From Magnetococcales bacterium (GTDB lineage: Bacteria; Pseudomonadota; Magnetococcia; Magnetococcales; Magnetaquicoccaceae), in the NCBI GenBank assembly GCA_015231775.1, contig JADGAY010000027.1, forward strand, positions 1-32,840: a stretch of DNA of 32,840 nt, in the 5' to 3' direction. Below the pieces are notes generated by a model. It saw only the letters and a list, made by a program, of their open reading frames with translations. It was not told the DNA's origin and ran no database searches. Shown here one piece after another: positions 18,801 to 25,391 of this stretch (position 1 is the stretch's first letter; each line of letters starts with the position of its first letter). The translations under genes were made by a program, and so were the position numbers.

Positions 18801-20628
18801 CCAGAGCGCCCTGGCCCTGGACGAGGCGCGGCATGACAAGCACCACATGGGCAATTCGCTGCGCAACATCGGCATCACCCAATTGAAGCTCAAGCGACTT
18901 CCGGAGGCCGAGGCGGCGTTGCGTCGTGCCGAGGCGTTGGCCCTGGAGACCGGGGATCGGATTCTGCAGGCCAAGGGGTGGTTGGCGTTGGCGCAGCTCG
19001 AGCGGGTTCGGGATCACGCCAAGGAGGCGCTGGAGGGGTTTGAGCGCACGGCGGAGTTGTCGAAAAAGATCGGTCTGGCCGAGGTGCGTTGGCGGGGGTT
19101 GACCGGTGCCGCCGGGGCGTTGCGGAGTCTGGGTCGGGACGAGGAGGCCCTGGAGCGGCACGTCGAGGCGATCCAGGTGGTCGAGGGGTTGCGTGCGCCG
19201 CTGGGGATCGACACCCTGCGGCATGGATTTTTGGAGGACAAGCAGGAGCTGTATCGGGACATGATCGTCCTGTTGGCCGATCGTGGGCGGGAGCGTGAGG
19301 CGTTCGATCTGTTGGAGCGTTCCCGTTCCGGAGATTTCCAGGATCTGTTGGCCTCTGGAAGTGCCATCGAGGTGCATGGGGCGGATGAGGCCCGTTTGAA
19401 GCAGGTCAACGCCCTGTTCGCGGAGGTGGAGAGCCGGGCGCGGGCGTTGGTGGCCCTCAAAGGGGCGGAGGCGACGTTGTGGTCCGACTATCGGGCCAAG
19501 CGTGCCGAGGCCGAGGAGGCGTTGGTGACGTTGCGCGTTCGGAGTCCCGGTCTGGCGGCGCGGGTTTCGGTGGCGCCGGTCACGCTGGAGCGGTTTGAAA
19601 AGGTGTTGCCCGCCGGCGTGGGTGTGGCGAGCTACTTCGTGACCGAAAAGGAGCTGTTCATCTGGTTCACGCGCGCTGGAAAAACCCGTTTCAAGCGTGT
19701 TCCCGTGGGGGAGGTGCGTCTGGAGGAGACGATCCGCGCCTATCGCGACGCCATGCAGAATCAGGCGAGGGTGGATCGGCTGCTCACCCGTCTGCATGAT
19801 TGGTTGATCGAGCCGTTGGCCGAGGATCTGGAGGGGGTGACCCATCTGGGGATCATTCCGCACCGGTCGTTGCACGTGGTGGCCTTTGCCGCGCTGCGTG
19901 CGCCGGAGGGGTGGTTGATCGACCGTTTTCCGCTTTTTTACGAGCCTTCCGCCGCGTTGCTGGAACGGGCGTTGGCGCGACCAAGCGGTGAGAAGCCCAT
20001 GGAAGGGCGGGTGTTGGCCATCGGCAATCCGGATCTGGGGGATGCGGATTTTGATCTGGCCATGGCCGAGTTCGAGGCCGAGAGTGTACGCGGCAACTTC
20101 AATGAGGGGGATCTGCTCAAGGGGAAGAAGGCCACCAAGGGGTGGATTCTCGACCATATCGGCGACTATTCGGTGATTCACATTGCCGCGCACGGGGATT
20201 TTCAGAACATCAATCCGCTCTTTTCCTCCCTTTGGCTGGCGAGTGGGGAGAAATCTGGCGCTGGGAAGCGGGAGCGTGGGGAGATTCCTTCGGAGGTTGG
20301 CCGGTTGACCGCCCGTGAGGTGGCGGGTTTGCCGATTCGGGCGGAACTGGTGACCCTGAGTGCCTGTCAGACTGGATTGGGGCAGTTGCGTGGCAGTGAA
20401 TTGTTGGGATTGAACCGGGCGTTCTTGTATGCCGGCACCCGTAGTGTGCTTTCGTCGTTGTGGCGGGTGGATGATCTGGCCACGGCCTTGTTGATGAAGC
20501 ATTTTTACCGGTATCACAATCACATGGGCAAGGCGGAGGCGTTGCGGCAGGCGCAGTTGTTGGTGCGGCAGGCGCAGCCCCATCCGGCCAATTGGGCGGG
20601 TTTTGCGTTGGTGGGGGAGTATCGGTGA
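12847..20628 (+). CDS. Giant predicted secreted protein (~2593 aa): signal peptide - TolB-like/PD40 propeller - TPR array - CHAT-like degenerate region - TPR array - C-terminal CHAT (caspase-like) protease domain
   Basis: MSRLLIGLLWIVSLFSGFAQAEP signal peptide. PD40-like FSPTVSADGRWLVYVSNRSGNRDIWL. About ten ~40-aa TPR-like units at 17990-19200. CHAT motifs HIAAHGDF (20179-) and VTLSACQTGLGQLRGSELLGLNRAFLYAGTRSVLSSLWRVDDLATALLMKHFY. Confidence 0.9.
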   Translation: MSRLLIGLLWIVSLFSGFAQAEPVVAHPDFDFSPTVSADGRWLVYVSNRSGNRDIWLQEITSGNTGLSRQLTDHPSADEQPSLDPTGARLLYVSHEQDPRGDIVLMDLKTKARERLTDRAFGEQSPLWLPDGKGFLFTRQDAPGMPVAVLRRLLGDDEATVWVKGASACTPTVGAWLVCSREGRLIALRAGANGADEGSLKNLTLGPEWDLEPRFLPPDRLIFTRVSPDDDSRSALWMARFTPEQGISAFYRLTPDGDSPRHPAVAGEAIIFGDARDGEIHRLEIPTLLADLTAPDRAREKGFALLASGKSGEGMRILENLFLNPEPIPEAERFGFDWEYLDLLLESDALDRAQAVVERYRRAAGDGGLRAAIQGVVVPLLLELPRLGADEAEARLARGLEAIEAIARRQPGSEAVRVEARIAASRLLLLGGDTAMALARLNGLESLRDRDDRVRVLLARSRVLERVGDGPGRKQILLKVIELVGEKHRWGERAVARLVALAEEGGKFPRQIEALQTLMREHPGIGRLAVVAWSRIATLHQENGDEERCVAALEALLKLEALTLRERSRAIGWKAERLIRLEDYDRAAAAYAEWRNVKGVSETEAARAATLEIRQRVRAARKLAELGDPKVALKRLTALLVDHPESVEAHRAGVALRVRLQGAAPVVAHYEQWLKEDPQAPSRRYALALALTHVEPIDHERLIGMLQAVVEEAPDVAAHHQTLAWVHEQFERSGKGERGHLEQALQGYTAALRLTDAATAPQDEADLLLNLGHVHHAMRNHGEAFRYWQRWTQRKRPLADPLAHALLYRKMGESAFKTDRSQEAAQYYRQALALLPADRTLVRLELTERLALAQQTLGEHARAALGFAQALEMNLAENRTGNLALLQRNIAFNLHQATRPASTPEEAPVDREAVRTALAGYLKSLDWLKKHGKEDRPPEKGWFSLQLALGENGSQAALGFDLNGEEKLLFGLVSTLHQALDAPEQALADLERKRKLLESGGVLEAGSQKAELAVVLNRLGQLHVRLKQFGPAWERTLDSLALTEALHLQAGVRANLYNLSKIAVERIVAGEAHDPAWGVLLAAKLEGPDWERTQPKLAFFTLANVAFLLAQPLDGVALPKGGGEAGRMARWHAWLEARGRCDGFYRRAEALLHADKGFGARELWSHQLRIKLNRLVIAQEADKEEAAAQLRGEIETLSSAGLAEGGWIVALLEAEGSTDPQVRDARLDAAIEGALAWPAPLHPRGAGRILAPFYERLIALRVGRLVDGGALEAALAVGERLERMRLALLLNDRLGRAFFLNGLEGERGEIEALLRGLEAVSLGRKRAANEAAWKGWRAGLAGLRASHPEAAGWFSPAEPARAAYALISEQRPYLRHLPGEAGGHLFLVTGPGQIRHAHVEADGRIRDGASLRDRIAGAEWLHAALPGGIEGGEIARLLEQKTVARVSGLEDLVVGDRRRGVWSGRVAVSGVVELAFDPTPDAPPRRVVPLVRGAEREPSELLQPSHAFMSLLPLTSLALPVPGVDGDVARLSLADFRLAEGQGALLVTGAALADGNERMLLEAALQRAGFAHGILVDAGEKPELVTRVWRDYLAHLERMPPLLALETAWKGRGEKRANPFRFSGRAGWEGEGARELFEAEVAASGRLKEAGRVEEAVGRLENAMALARRAGREGEIGTLTGRAVALWSGLGEDGRAAALQGWWLERLKAAGTTGDLKARAHHGLGVLLARLERYEAAMPHLDEAMRLWERHGEGGRPGAKASGEVARGVVAENRGLAGEALHRFELALELDGRRQDSAAMAAHHLRLGRIHLHRLYRPDPALQAFEQAVALYEAVGDRVGVGRARLEMVLARIGMGELEAAGRELEGARRLADESRDGALGAEVALREATIAWYRGAYQTALQALERVEPWIETSRDPRLTIQLANSRGLIYWSLNEPDLATRHLDAAIELAKKRNLPGELAASLNNRGLIERQRGEPAAALASFQSALALDEARHDKHHMGNSLRNIGITQLKLKRLPEAEAALRRAEALALETGDRILQAKGWLALAQLERVRDHAKEALEGFERTAELSKKIGLAEVRWRGLTGAAGALRSLGRDEEALERHVEAIQVVEGLRAPLGIDTLRHGFLEDKQELYRDMIVLLADRGREREAFDLLERSRSGDFQDLLASGSAIEVHGADEARLKQVNALFAEVESRARALVALKGAEATLWSDYRAKRAEAEEALVTLRVRSPGLAARVSVAPVTLERFEKVLPAGVGVASYFVTEKELFIWFTRAGKTRFKRVPVGEVRLEETIRAYRDAMQNQARVDRLLTRLHDWLIEPLAEDLEGVTHLGIIPHRSLHVVAFAALRAPEGWLIDRFPLFYEPSAALLERALARPSGEKPMEGRVLAIGNPDLGDADFDLAMAEFEAESVRGNFNEGDLLKGKKATKGWILDHIGDYSVIHIAAHGDFQNINPLFSSLWLASGEKSGAGKRERGEIPSEVGRLTAREVAGLPIRAELVTLSACQTGLGQLRGSELLGLNRAFLYAGTRSVLSSLWRVDDLATALLMKHFYRYHNHMGKAEALRQAQLLVRQAQPHPANWAGFALVGEYR

Positions 20629-20662
20629 GGGGGGGTGGGATGATGATGGAAAAATCGTCGCC

Positions 20663-20880
20663 GGGGTCCGGGGACCGGCGCGGTCCCCGGCGGAGGCCGG
20701 AGGCAGAGCCTCCGGGACTTTGTTTTTGATTTTGTCCTTGCCTTTGGCGCGCTCTTCAAAAAAAGCGATTTTCACGCCTTTTGTGAAAATCGCTTGCGCG
20801 CAGCCTTGGAAGTGGCGTCGTTTTGCGTTTTTGGCAAAACGACGCCACTTCGCCTTGCCCCAAACAGGCCGCCGGAGGCT
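20663..20880. repeat. Four-hairpin intergenic module, forward copy (C 20668-20690, D 20697-20715, A 20765-20793, B 20809-20851)
   Basis: Perfect arms: ccggggaccg/cggtccccgg; ccggaggc/gcctccgg; gcgattttcac/gtgaaaatcgc; gaagtggcgtcgttttgc/gcaaaacgacgccacttc. Confidence 0.93.
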
Positions 20881-20889
20881 TCTCTCCCA

Positions 20890-21089
20890 CCGCGAGCAAT
20901 TCGCCCGGATTCGTTGCCAAAAAGCGGCAACGAATCCGGGCACATGAGACCGCGCGCTTGCGCGATTTTTCGCAAAAAGCGCGAAAAATCGCTTATCGTG
21001 AAAAGCGCGCGAAAGGAAAAAGTCATACAATCCAAGTCCCAAGGGCTTTGCCCTTGGATCCCACCAGGGGCCACGGGCCCCTGGACCCC
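20890..21089. repeat. Four-hairpin intergenic module, inverted copy (B 20903-20941, A 20962-20992, D 21039-21057, C 21064-21084)
   Basis: Perfect arms: gcccggattcgttgcc/ggcaacgaatccgggc; gcgatttttcgc/gcgaaaaatcgc; ccaagggc/gcccttgg; ccaggggcc/ggcccctgg. Its reverse complement aligns with the forward copy outside the stems. Confidence 0.92.
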
Positions 21090-21127
21090 GCCAGTCAAAC
21101 CTCCCATCCAGTCATGGTCACCACGTC

Positions 21128-22333
21128 ATGGAAGCATCGGGTTTAAAGAGACATATCATCATCCTCGCCCTGGCCCAGGGACTGCTGACCCTCAACAACG
21201 TCACGCTGATCGCCATCAATGGCCTGGCCGGTCTGCTGCTCGCCCCCAACGCCACCTGGGCCACCCTGCCCGTGGCCGCGTTCGTGGCCGGGGCCGCCCT
21301 GGCCACCCTGCCGGCTTCGTTCTACATGCTGCGCCATGGCCGTCAGAAGGGGTTCCGCCTCGGGGCCCTGCTCGGCCTGCTCGGCGGCCTGCTGGCCATG
21401 CTTGGCGTGATGGAACAGATCTTTGCGTTGATTTGTCTCGGCAGCCTCCTCTCCGGCTTTCATAACGCCTTCGGCCAACAATACCGCTTCGCCGCCGCCG
21501 ATGTCGCGCCCGAAGCGTGGAAAAGCCGCGCCATCTCCTGGACTCTGGCTGGCGGCATCCTCGGCGGCGTGCTGGGTCCGGAGTTGAGCAAAATCACCCG
21601 CGATCTGATCCCCCCGCTGTTTGCCGCCTCCTACGGCTCGTTGACCCTCTTCACCCTGCTGGCCTGGTGGGTGCTTGGACGGCTGGAACTCCCCCCGCTC
21701 CACAAAGAGCGGTTCGCCACGCCAGGACGGCCAGCCTGGCGTATCGTCACCCAGCCGGTCTATCTGGTGGCGGTGCTTGCCTCGACCACCGGGTATGGGG
21801 TCATGAACCTCTTGATGTCCGCCACCCCCCTGGTGATGCAGGCCTGCTCCCTGCCGTTCGGCGACGCCGCCTTCGTGCTCGAATGGCATGTGCTCGGCAT
21901 GTTCGTGCCGTCGTTCTTCACCGGCTCGCTGATCCATCGCTTCGGCGTCTTGCGCGTGCTCCTCGCTGGGGTGCTGCTGTTGTTCGGGTGCGGAGCCATC
22001 GCCCTGGCCGGACAGACCCTGGCCTATTTCTGGTGGGCCCTGCTGCTGCTGGGGATCGGCTGGAACTTTCTCTACATCGGCGGCACCACCCTTCTGACCA
22101 CCACCTACCGTCCCGAGGAGAAGGCCCATGCCCAGGGATTCCATGATCTGGTGATCTTTGGCGTGCAGACTATGACCGCCCTCTCCTCGGGCATGATCGC
22201 CACCACCAGCGGTTGGGATGGGCTCAATCGCGATGCCTTGCCCGCCATCGCCGTCACCACCCTGGCCATCCTCTGGCTCATGATCCGTCGTCCGAGCCTG
22301 GATGCGGCGGCCATGGGTCGAGGAGCGGGTTAA
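21128..22333 (+). CDS. MFS transporter
   Basis: About 12 hydrophobic segments: LALAQGLLTLNNVTLIAINGLAGLLLAP..., MNLLMSATPLVMQACSLPFGDAAFVLEWHVLGMFVPSFFTGSLIHRFG. Confidence 0.85.
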   Translation: MEASGLKRHIIILALAQGLLTLNNVTLIAINGLAGLLLAPNATWATLPVAAFVAGAALATLPASFYMLRHGRQKGFRLGALLGLLGGLLAMLGVMEQIFALICLGSLLSGFHNAFGQQYRFAAADVAPEAWKSRAISWTLAGGILGGVLGPELSKITRDLIPPLFAASYGSLTLFTLLAWWVLGRLELPPLHKERFATPGRPAWRIVTQPVYLVAVLASTTGYGVMNLLMSATPLVMQACSLPFGDAAFVLEWHVLGMFVPSFFTGSLIHRFGVLRVLLAGVLLLFGCGAIALAGQTLAYFWWALLLLGIGWNFLYIGGTTLLTTTYRPEEKAHAQGFHDLVIFGVQTMTALSSGMIATTSGWDGLNRDALPAIAVTTLAILWLMIRRPSLDAAAMGRGAG

Positions 22334-22446
22334 TCCCTCGGAATTGGCGAGAAAATAGGGGTGGCAAGAGCCCTGGGAGAGCATGTATGATATCCAGATA
22401 TGGCGGAATGCCACTTTAATCACCTTCCCACCGGGACTCCTCAATC

Positions 22447-22812
22447 ATGGCCTGTGACCAGATCTTCATTCGCGACCTGTTGGCGCGTTGCATCATCGGC
22501 ATCCAGGAGTGGGAACGCCACACCGTGCAGGATGTGGTGATCCAACTGGAGTTGACCACCGACACCGCCCAGGCCGGCGCCAGCGACCGGATCGCGGATG
22601 CGGTGGATTACAAGACCTTGACGAAAAAAATCATCGCCCATGTGGAGGCCTCCTCGTGTCAATTGGTCGAGGCGCTGGCCGAGCAGATCGCCACCCTCTG
22701 CCTGGAACATCCGCGGGTCGAGGCGGCGCGGGTGAGCGTGGAGAAACCGGGTGCGCTGCGCTTTGCGCGCACGGTCGGGGTTTCGATCCTGCGGCGGCGC
22801 GCGGCGACGTGA
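22447..22812 (+). CDS. folB: Dihydroneopterin aldolase
   Basis: DQIFIRDLLARCIIGIQEWERHTVQDVVIQLEL...AVDYKTLTKKIIAHVEASSCQLVEALAEQIA...VSVEKPGALRFARTVGVSI. Confidence 0.92.
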   Translation: MACDQIFIRDLLARCIIGIQEWERHTVQDVVIQLELTTDTAQAGASDRIADAVDYKTLTKKIIAHVEASSCQLVEALAEQIATLCLEHPRVEAARVSVEKPGALRFARTVGVSILRRRAAT

Positions 22813-23348
22813 ACAGACCGGTCTTGATCGCCTTTGGCGCCAACATCGCGCCCGAGGAGAATCTGGCCGCCGGGATCGCCCGGTTGCACGCGGAGGTGGG
22901 GGTGCGCGCCATCTCCACGGTCTACCGCACCCCGGCCCTGATCGATGCCGCCACCCCACACGACGCCAGGTTGCCCGATTTTCTCAACGGCGCCCTGTGC
23001 ATCGAGGGTGGCTGGGAACCCCTCGGGTTGCGAGAACTGTTGAAAAAAATCGAACGCGAACAGGGGCGAGAACCCGGTCAACCCGGCTGGGCGCCGCGTC
23101 CGCTTGATTTCGACATCGCCCTCATGGGAGAGACCCGCTTTGACCAGGAGGGGTTGACGATTCCAGACCCGGACATCCCGAAGCGGGATTTTTTGGCCAT
23201 GCCCCTGGCGGAACTGGCCCCGGAGCTGATCCATCCGCTTCTGGGTGAGCCCCTGGCCCAGGTGGCGGCCCGATTCACGGGTCAGGCCTCGACCATGCGC
23301 CCGGATCCCACCGCCACGGCTCGGCTGCGGGCCATTATCTCCTTGTGA
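22809..23348 (+). CDS. folK: 2-amino-4-hydroxy-6-hydroxymethyldihydropteridine diphosphokinase
   Basis: VLIAFGANIAPEENLAAGIARL...STVYRTPAL...LPDFLNGALCIEG...WAPRPLDFDIALMG...IPDPDIPKRDFLAMPLAELAP. GTGA overlap with folB. Confidence 0.9.
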   Translation: MNRPVLIAFGANIAPEENLAAGIARLHAEVGVRAISTVYRTPALIDAATPHDARLPDFLNGALCIEGGWEPLGLRELLKKIEREQGREPGQPGWAPRPLDFDIALMGETRFDQEGLTIPDPDIPKRDFLAMPLAELAPELIHPLLGEPLAQVAARFTGQASTMRPDPTATARLRAIISL

Positions 23349-23436
23349 CCAGCCGCATATTCCGGTATAGATATCGGTTCAAATAACCAGTCCCGAATCA
23401 TTCCTCCCGTATCACGTTCATGGAGAGATCATTCAG

Positions 23437-24327
23437 ATGTCCAATCTTTTCGAAGGGGTCTTCACGGCCCTGATCACCCCGTTCAAGAACAACCAGATCG
23501 ATGGCGAGGCCTTGCGCAATCTGATCGAATACCAGATCACCAACGGCGTGCATGGCATCGTGCCGTGCGGGACCACCGGTGAATCGGCCACCCTCTCCCA
23601 CGAGGAGCATCGCGAGGTGATCCGGTTGGCGATCCTGGCCGCCGCCGGACGGGTGAAGGTGATCGCCGGCGCGGGATCCAACTCCACCAGCGAGTCCATC
23701 GAACTGGCCCGTTATGCCCAGCAGGCCGGCGCGGACGGCGCCCTGCTCATCACCCCGTACTACAACAAGCCGGGGCAGGAGGGGCTCTATCAGCACTATC
23801 GCGCCATCGCCGAGAGCGTGCAGATCCCCCTGGTGCTCTACAACGTGCCGGGACGCACCGGGGTGGATCTTTTGCCGTCCACGGTGGCGCGCCTGGCCAA
23901 TCTCGGTTCGATCGTCGGCCTGAAAGAGGCGACCGCCGGCATGGAACGAGCCTCGACCATCCGCCGCATGTGCGGCAATGCCATCACCCTCTTTTCCGGT
24001 GACGACGCCACCTTTTTGCCCTTCCTGTCCATCGGCGGCAAGGGGGTGATTTCGGTCACCTCGAACGTCGCGCCGGCGCAGATGGTGGCCATCTGGAACG
24101 CCTGGCAGGCCGGTGACGCCGCCATGGCGCTGGATGCCCATGAGTTTCTGCTCGATCTCAACCAGAAACTCTTCTGCGAGACCAATCCGATTCCGGTGAA
24201 GGCCGCGGCGGCCATGCTCGGCTTGTGCGAGCCTGAAATCCGTCTGCCCTTGACCTGGCTGGCCGAGAACAATCAGGCGATCGTGCGTGCCACCCTGGTC
24301 AAGATGGGGTTGTTGGCGGCGGCGTAG
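23437..24327 (+). CDS. dapA: 4-hydroxy-tetrahydrodipicolinate synthase
   Basis: GVFTALITPFKNNQIDGEALRNLIEYQI..GIVPCGTTGESATLSHEEH...LLITPYYNKPGQEGLYQHY...LVLYNVPGRTGVDL...GLKEAT. Confidence 0.97.
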   Translation: MSNLFEGVFTALITPFKNNQIDGEALRNLIEYQITNGVHGIVPCGTTGESATLSHEEHREVIRLAILAAAGRVKVIAGAGSNSTSESIELARYAQQAGADGALLITPYYNKPGQEGLYQHYRAIAESVQIPLVLYNVPGRTGVDLLPSTVARLANLGSIVGLKEATAGMERASTIRRMCGNAITLFSGDDATFLPFLSIGGKGVISVTSNVAPAQMVAIWNAWQAGDAAMALDAHEFLLDLNQKLFCETNPIPVKAAAAMLGLCEPEIRLPLTWLAENNQAIVRATLVKMGLLAAA

Positions 24328-24343
24328 CCACCCAAGGAATAGC

Positions 24344-24793
24344 ATGGGCATCAAGATCATCAGCGAGAACCGCAAGGGGCGGTTCAATTACGAAATCCTG
24401 GAGAGTTTCGAGGCGGGCGTGGTACTCACCGGCACCGAGGTCAAATCCCTGCGGGCCGGCAAGCTCAATCTCAGCGACTCCTTCGCCGTGGTCCAGCGCG
24501 GAGAGTTGACCTGGGTCAACGCCAACATCTCCGCCTACACCCACGGCAATCTCAACAATCACGATCCCCTGCGCACCCGCACGTTGCTGATGCACCGGCG
24601 CGAGATACAGCGACTGATCGGCATCACCAAGGAGAAAGGGTTGACCCTGGTGCCGCTCAAGGCCTACTGGAAGGATGGTCGGGTGAAGCTCGAAATCGGG
24701 GTCGGACGCGGGAAAAAACTTTACGACAAGCGCCAGACCGTGCGCGAACGTGAGTGGTCGCGCGAGAAGGGACGCATCTTGAAGGGGGAGTGA
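24344..24793 (+). CDS. smpB: SsrA-binding protein
   Basis: IISENRKGRFNYEILESFEAGVVLTGTEVKSLRAGKLNLSDSF...KGLTLVPLKAYWKDGRVKLEIGVGRGKKLYDKR. Confidence 0.97.
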   Translation: MGIKIISENRKGRFNYEILESFEAGVVLTGTEVKSLRAGKLNLSDSFAVVQRGELTWVNANISAYTHGNLNNHDPLRTRTLLMHRREIQRLIGITKEKGLTLVPLKAYWKDGRVKLEIGVGRGKKLYDKRQTVREREWSREKGRILKGE

Positions 24794-24807
24794 AGCGTAT
24801 TGCCTGT

Positions 24808-24856
24808 CAGTTGGCATGGGTCCGACGGATCGTTCTCCTTGGACCCATGCCAACTG
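24808..24856. terminator. Probable (possibly bidirectional) terminator between convergent smpB and ihfA
   Basis: Perfect 16-bp inverted repeat cagttggcatgggtcc (24808-24823) / ggacccatgccaactg (24841-24856) with a 17-nt loop; no long U tract. Confidence 0.55.
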
Positions 24857-24898
24857 GCCCCGAATCGGTATTGATCCAGGTGATTACTTAAGATTTCG

Positions 24899-25198
24899 TC
24901 AGGCCGATTCGGCCTCGGCATCGGCCCCGGTGAGCACCAGCGGGCTGGCCCGATAGGTGACCACCTTGCGGCTGGTGATCTCGATGGGTTCGCCGGTTTT
25001 GGGATTGCGACCCGGACGCGCCCGTTTGCTGCGCACCGAAAAGACCCCGAATCCGGAGAGCTTCACGGTTTCACCCTGTTCGAGCCGTTGGGTGATCATT
25101 TCGAACACCTGCTCGACGATCGCGGTTGATTTGGGCCTGGATAGCCCGATGCGTTCATAAACCGCTTCGACCAGATCCGCCTTGGTGGTAGTTGCCAT
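24899..25198 (-). CDS. ihfA: Integration host factor alpha / HU-family DNA-binding protein
   Basis: TKADLVEAVYERIGLSRPKSTAIVEQVFEMITQRLEQGETVKLSGFGVFSVRSKRARPGRNPKTGEPIEITSRKVVTYRAS. SD-like aaggggaag upstream of ATG. Confidence 0.88.
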   Translation of the reverse strand: MATTTKADLVEAVYERIGLSRPKSTAIVEQVFEMITQRLEQGETVKLSGFGVFSVRSKRARPGRNPKTGEPIEITSRKVVTYRASPLVLTGADAEAESA

Positions 25199-25391
25199 AT
25201 TCTTCCCCTTGAATTCCAACTGCTCCATGGAATGTTTATTATTGATTCCCGCCCGAGGCCACTTCGTTCTCAACGAGGTGCGCGCTGGATCGGCCATTTT
25301 GACATAATGCCGTTCAGTATGCCCTGCAATCCGCTATATTCGCAAGAGTCATTATCACTTTTTGCAATAGGGTTTTTTTAATCGTTTCTCC

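Noticed and set aside
18550-21042. 830-aa minus-strand ORF running through the hairpin region
   Set aside because: Mostly antisense to the CHAT and TPR coding region, continuing into the inverted-repeat intergenic DNA; no recognisable domain.
20663-21089. CRISPR array
   Set aside because: Hairpins differ in sequence and spacing, are inverted relative to each other, and there are no identical direct repeats with regular spacers or cas genes.
24794-24898. tmRNA (ssrA) next to smpB
   Set aside because: Only a terminator-like inverted repeat fits; no tRNA-Ala-like acceptor ends or tag reading frame in the ~100-bp gap.
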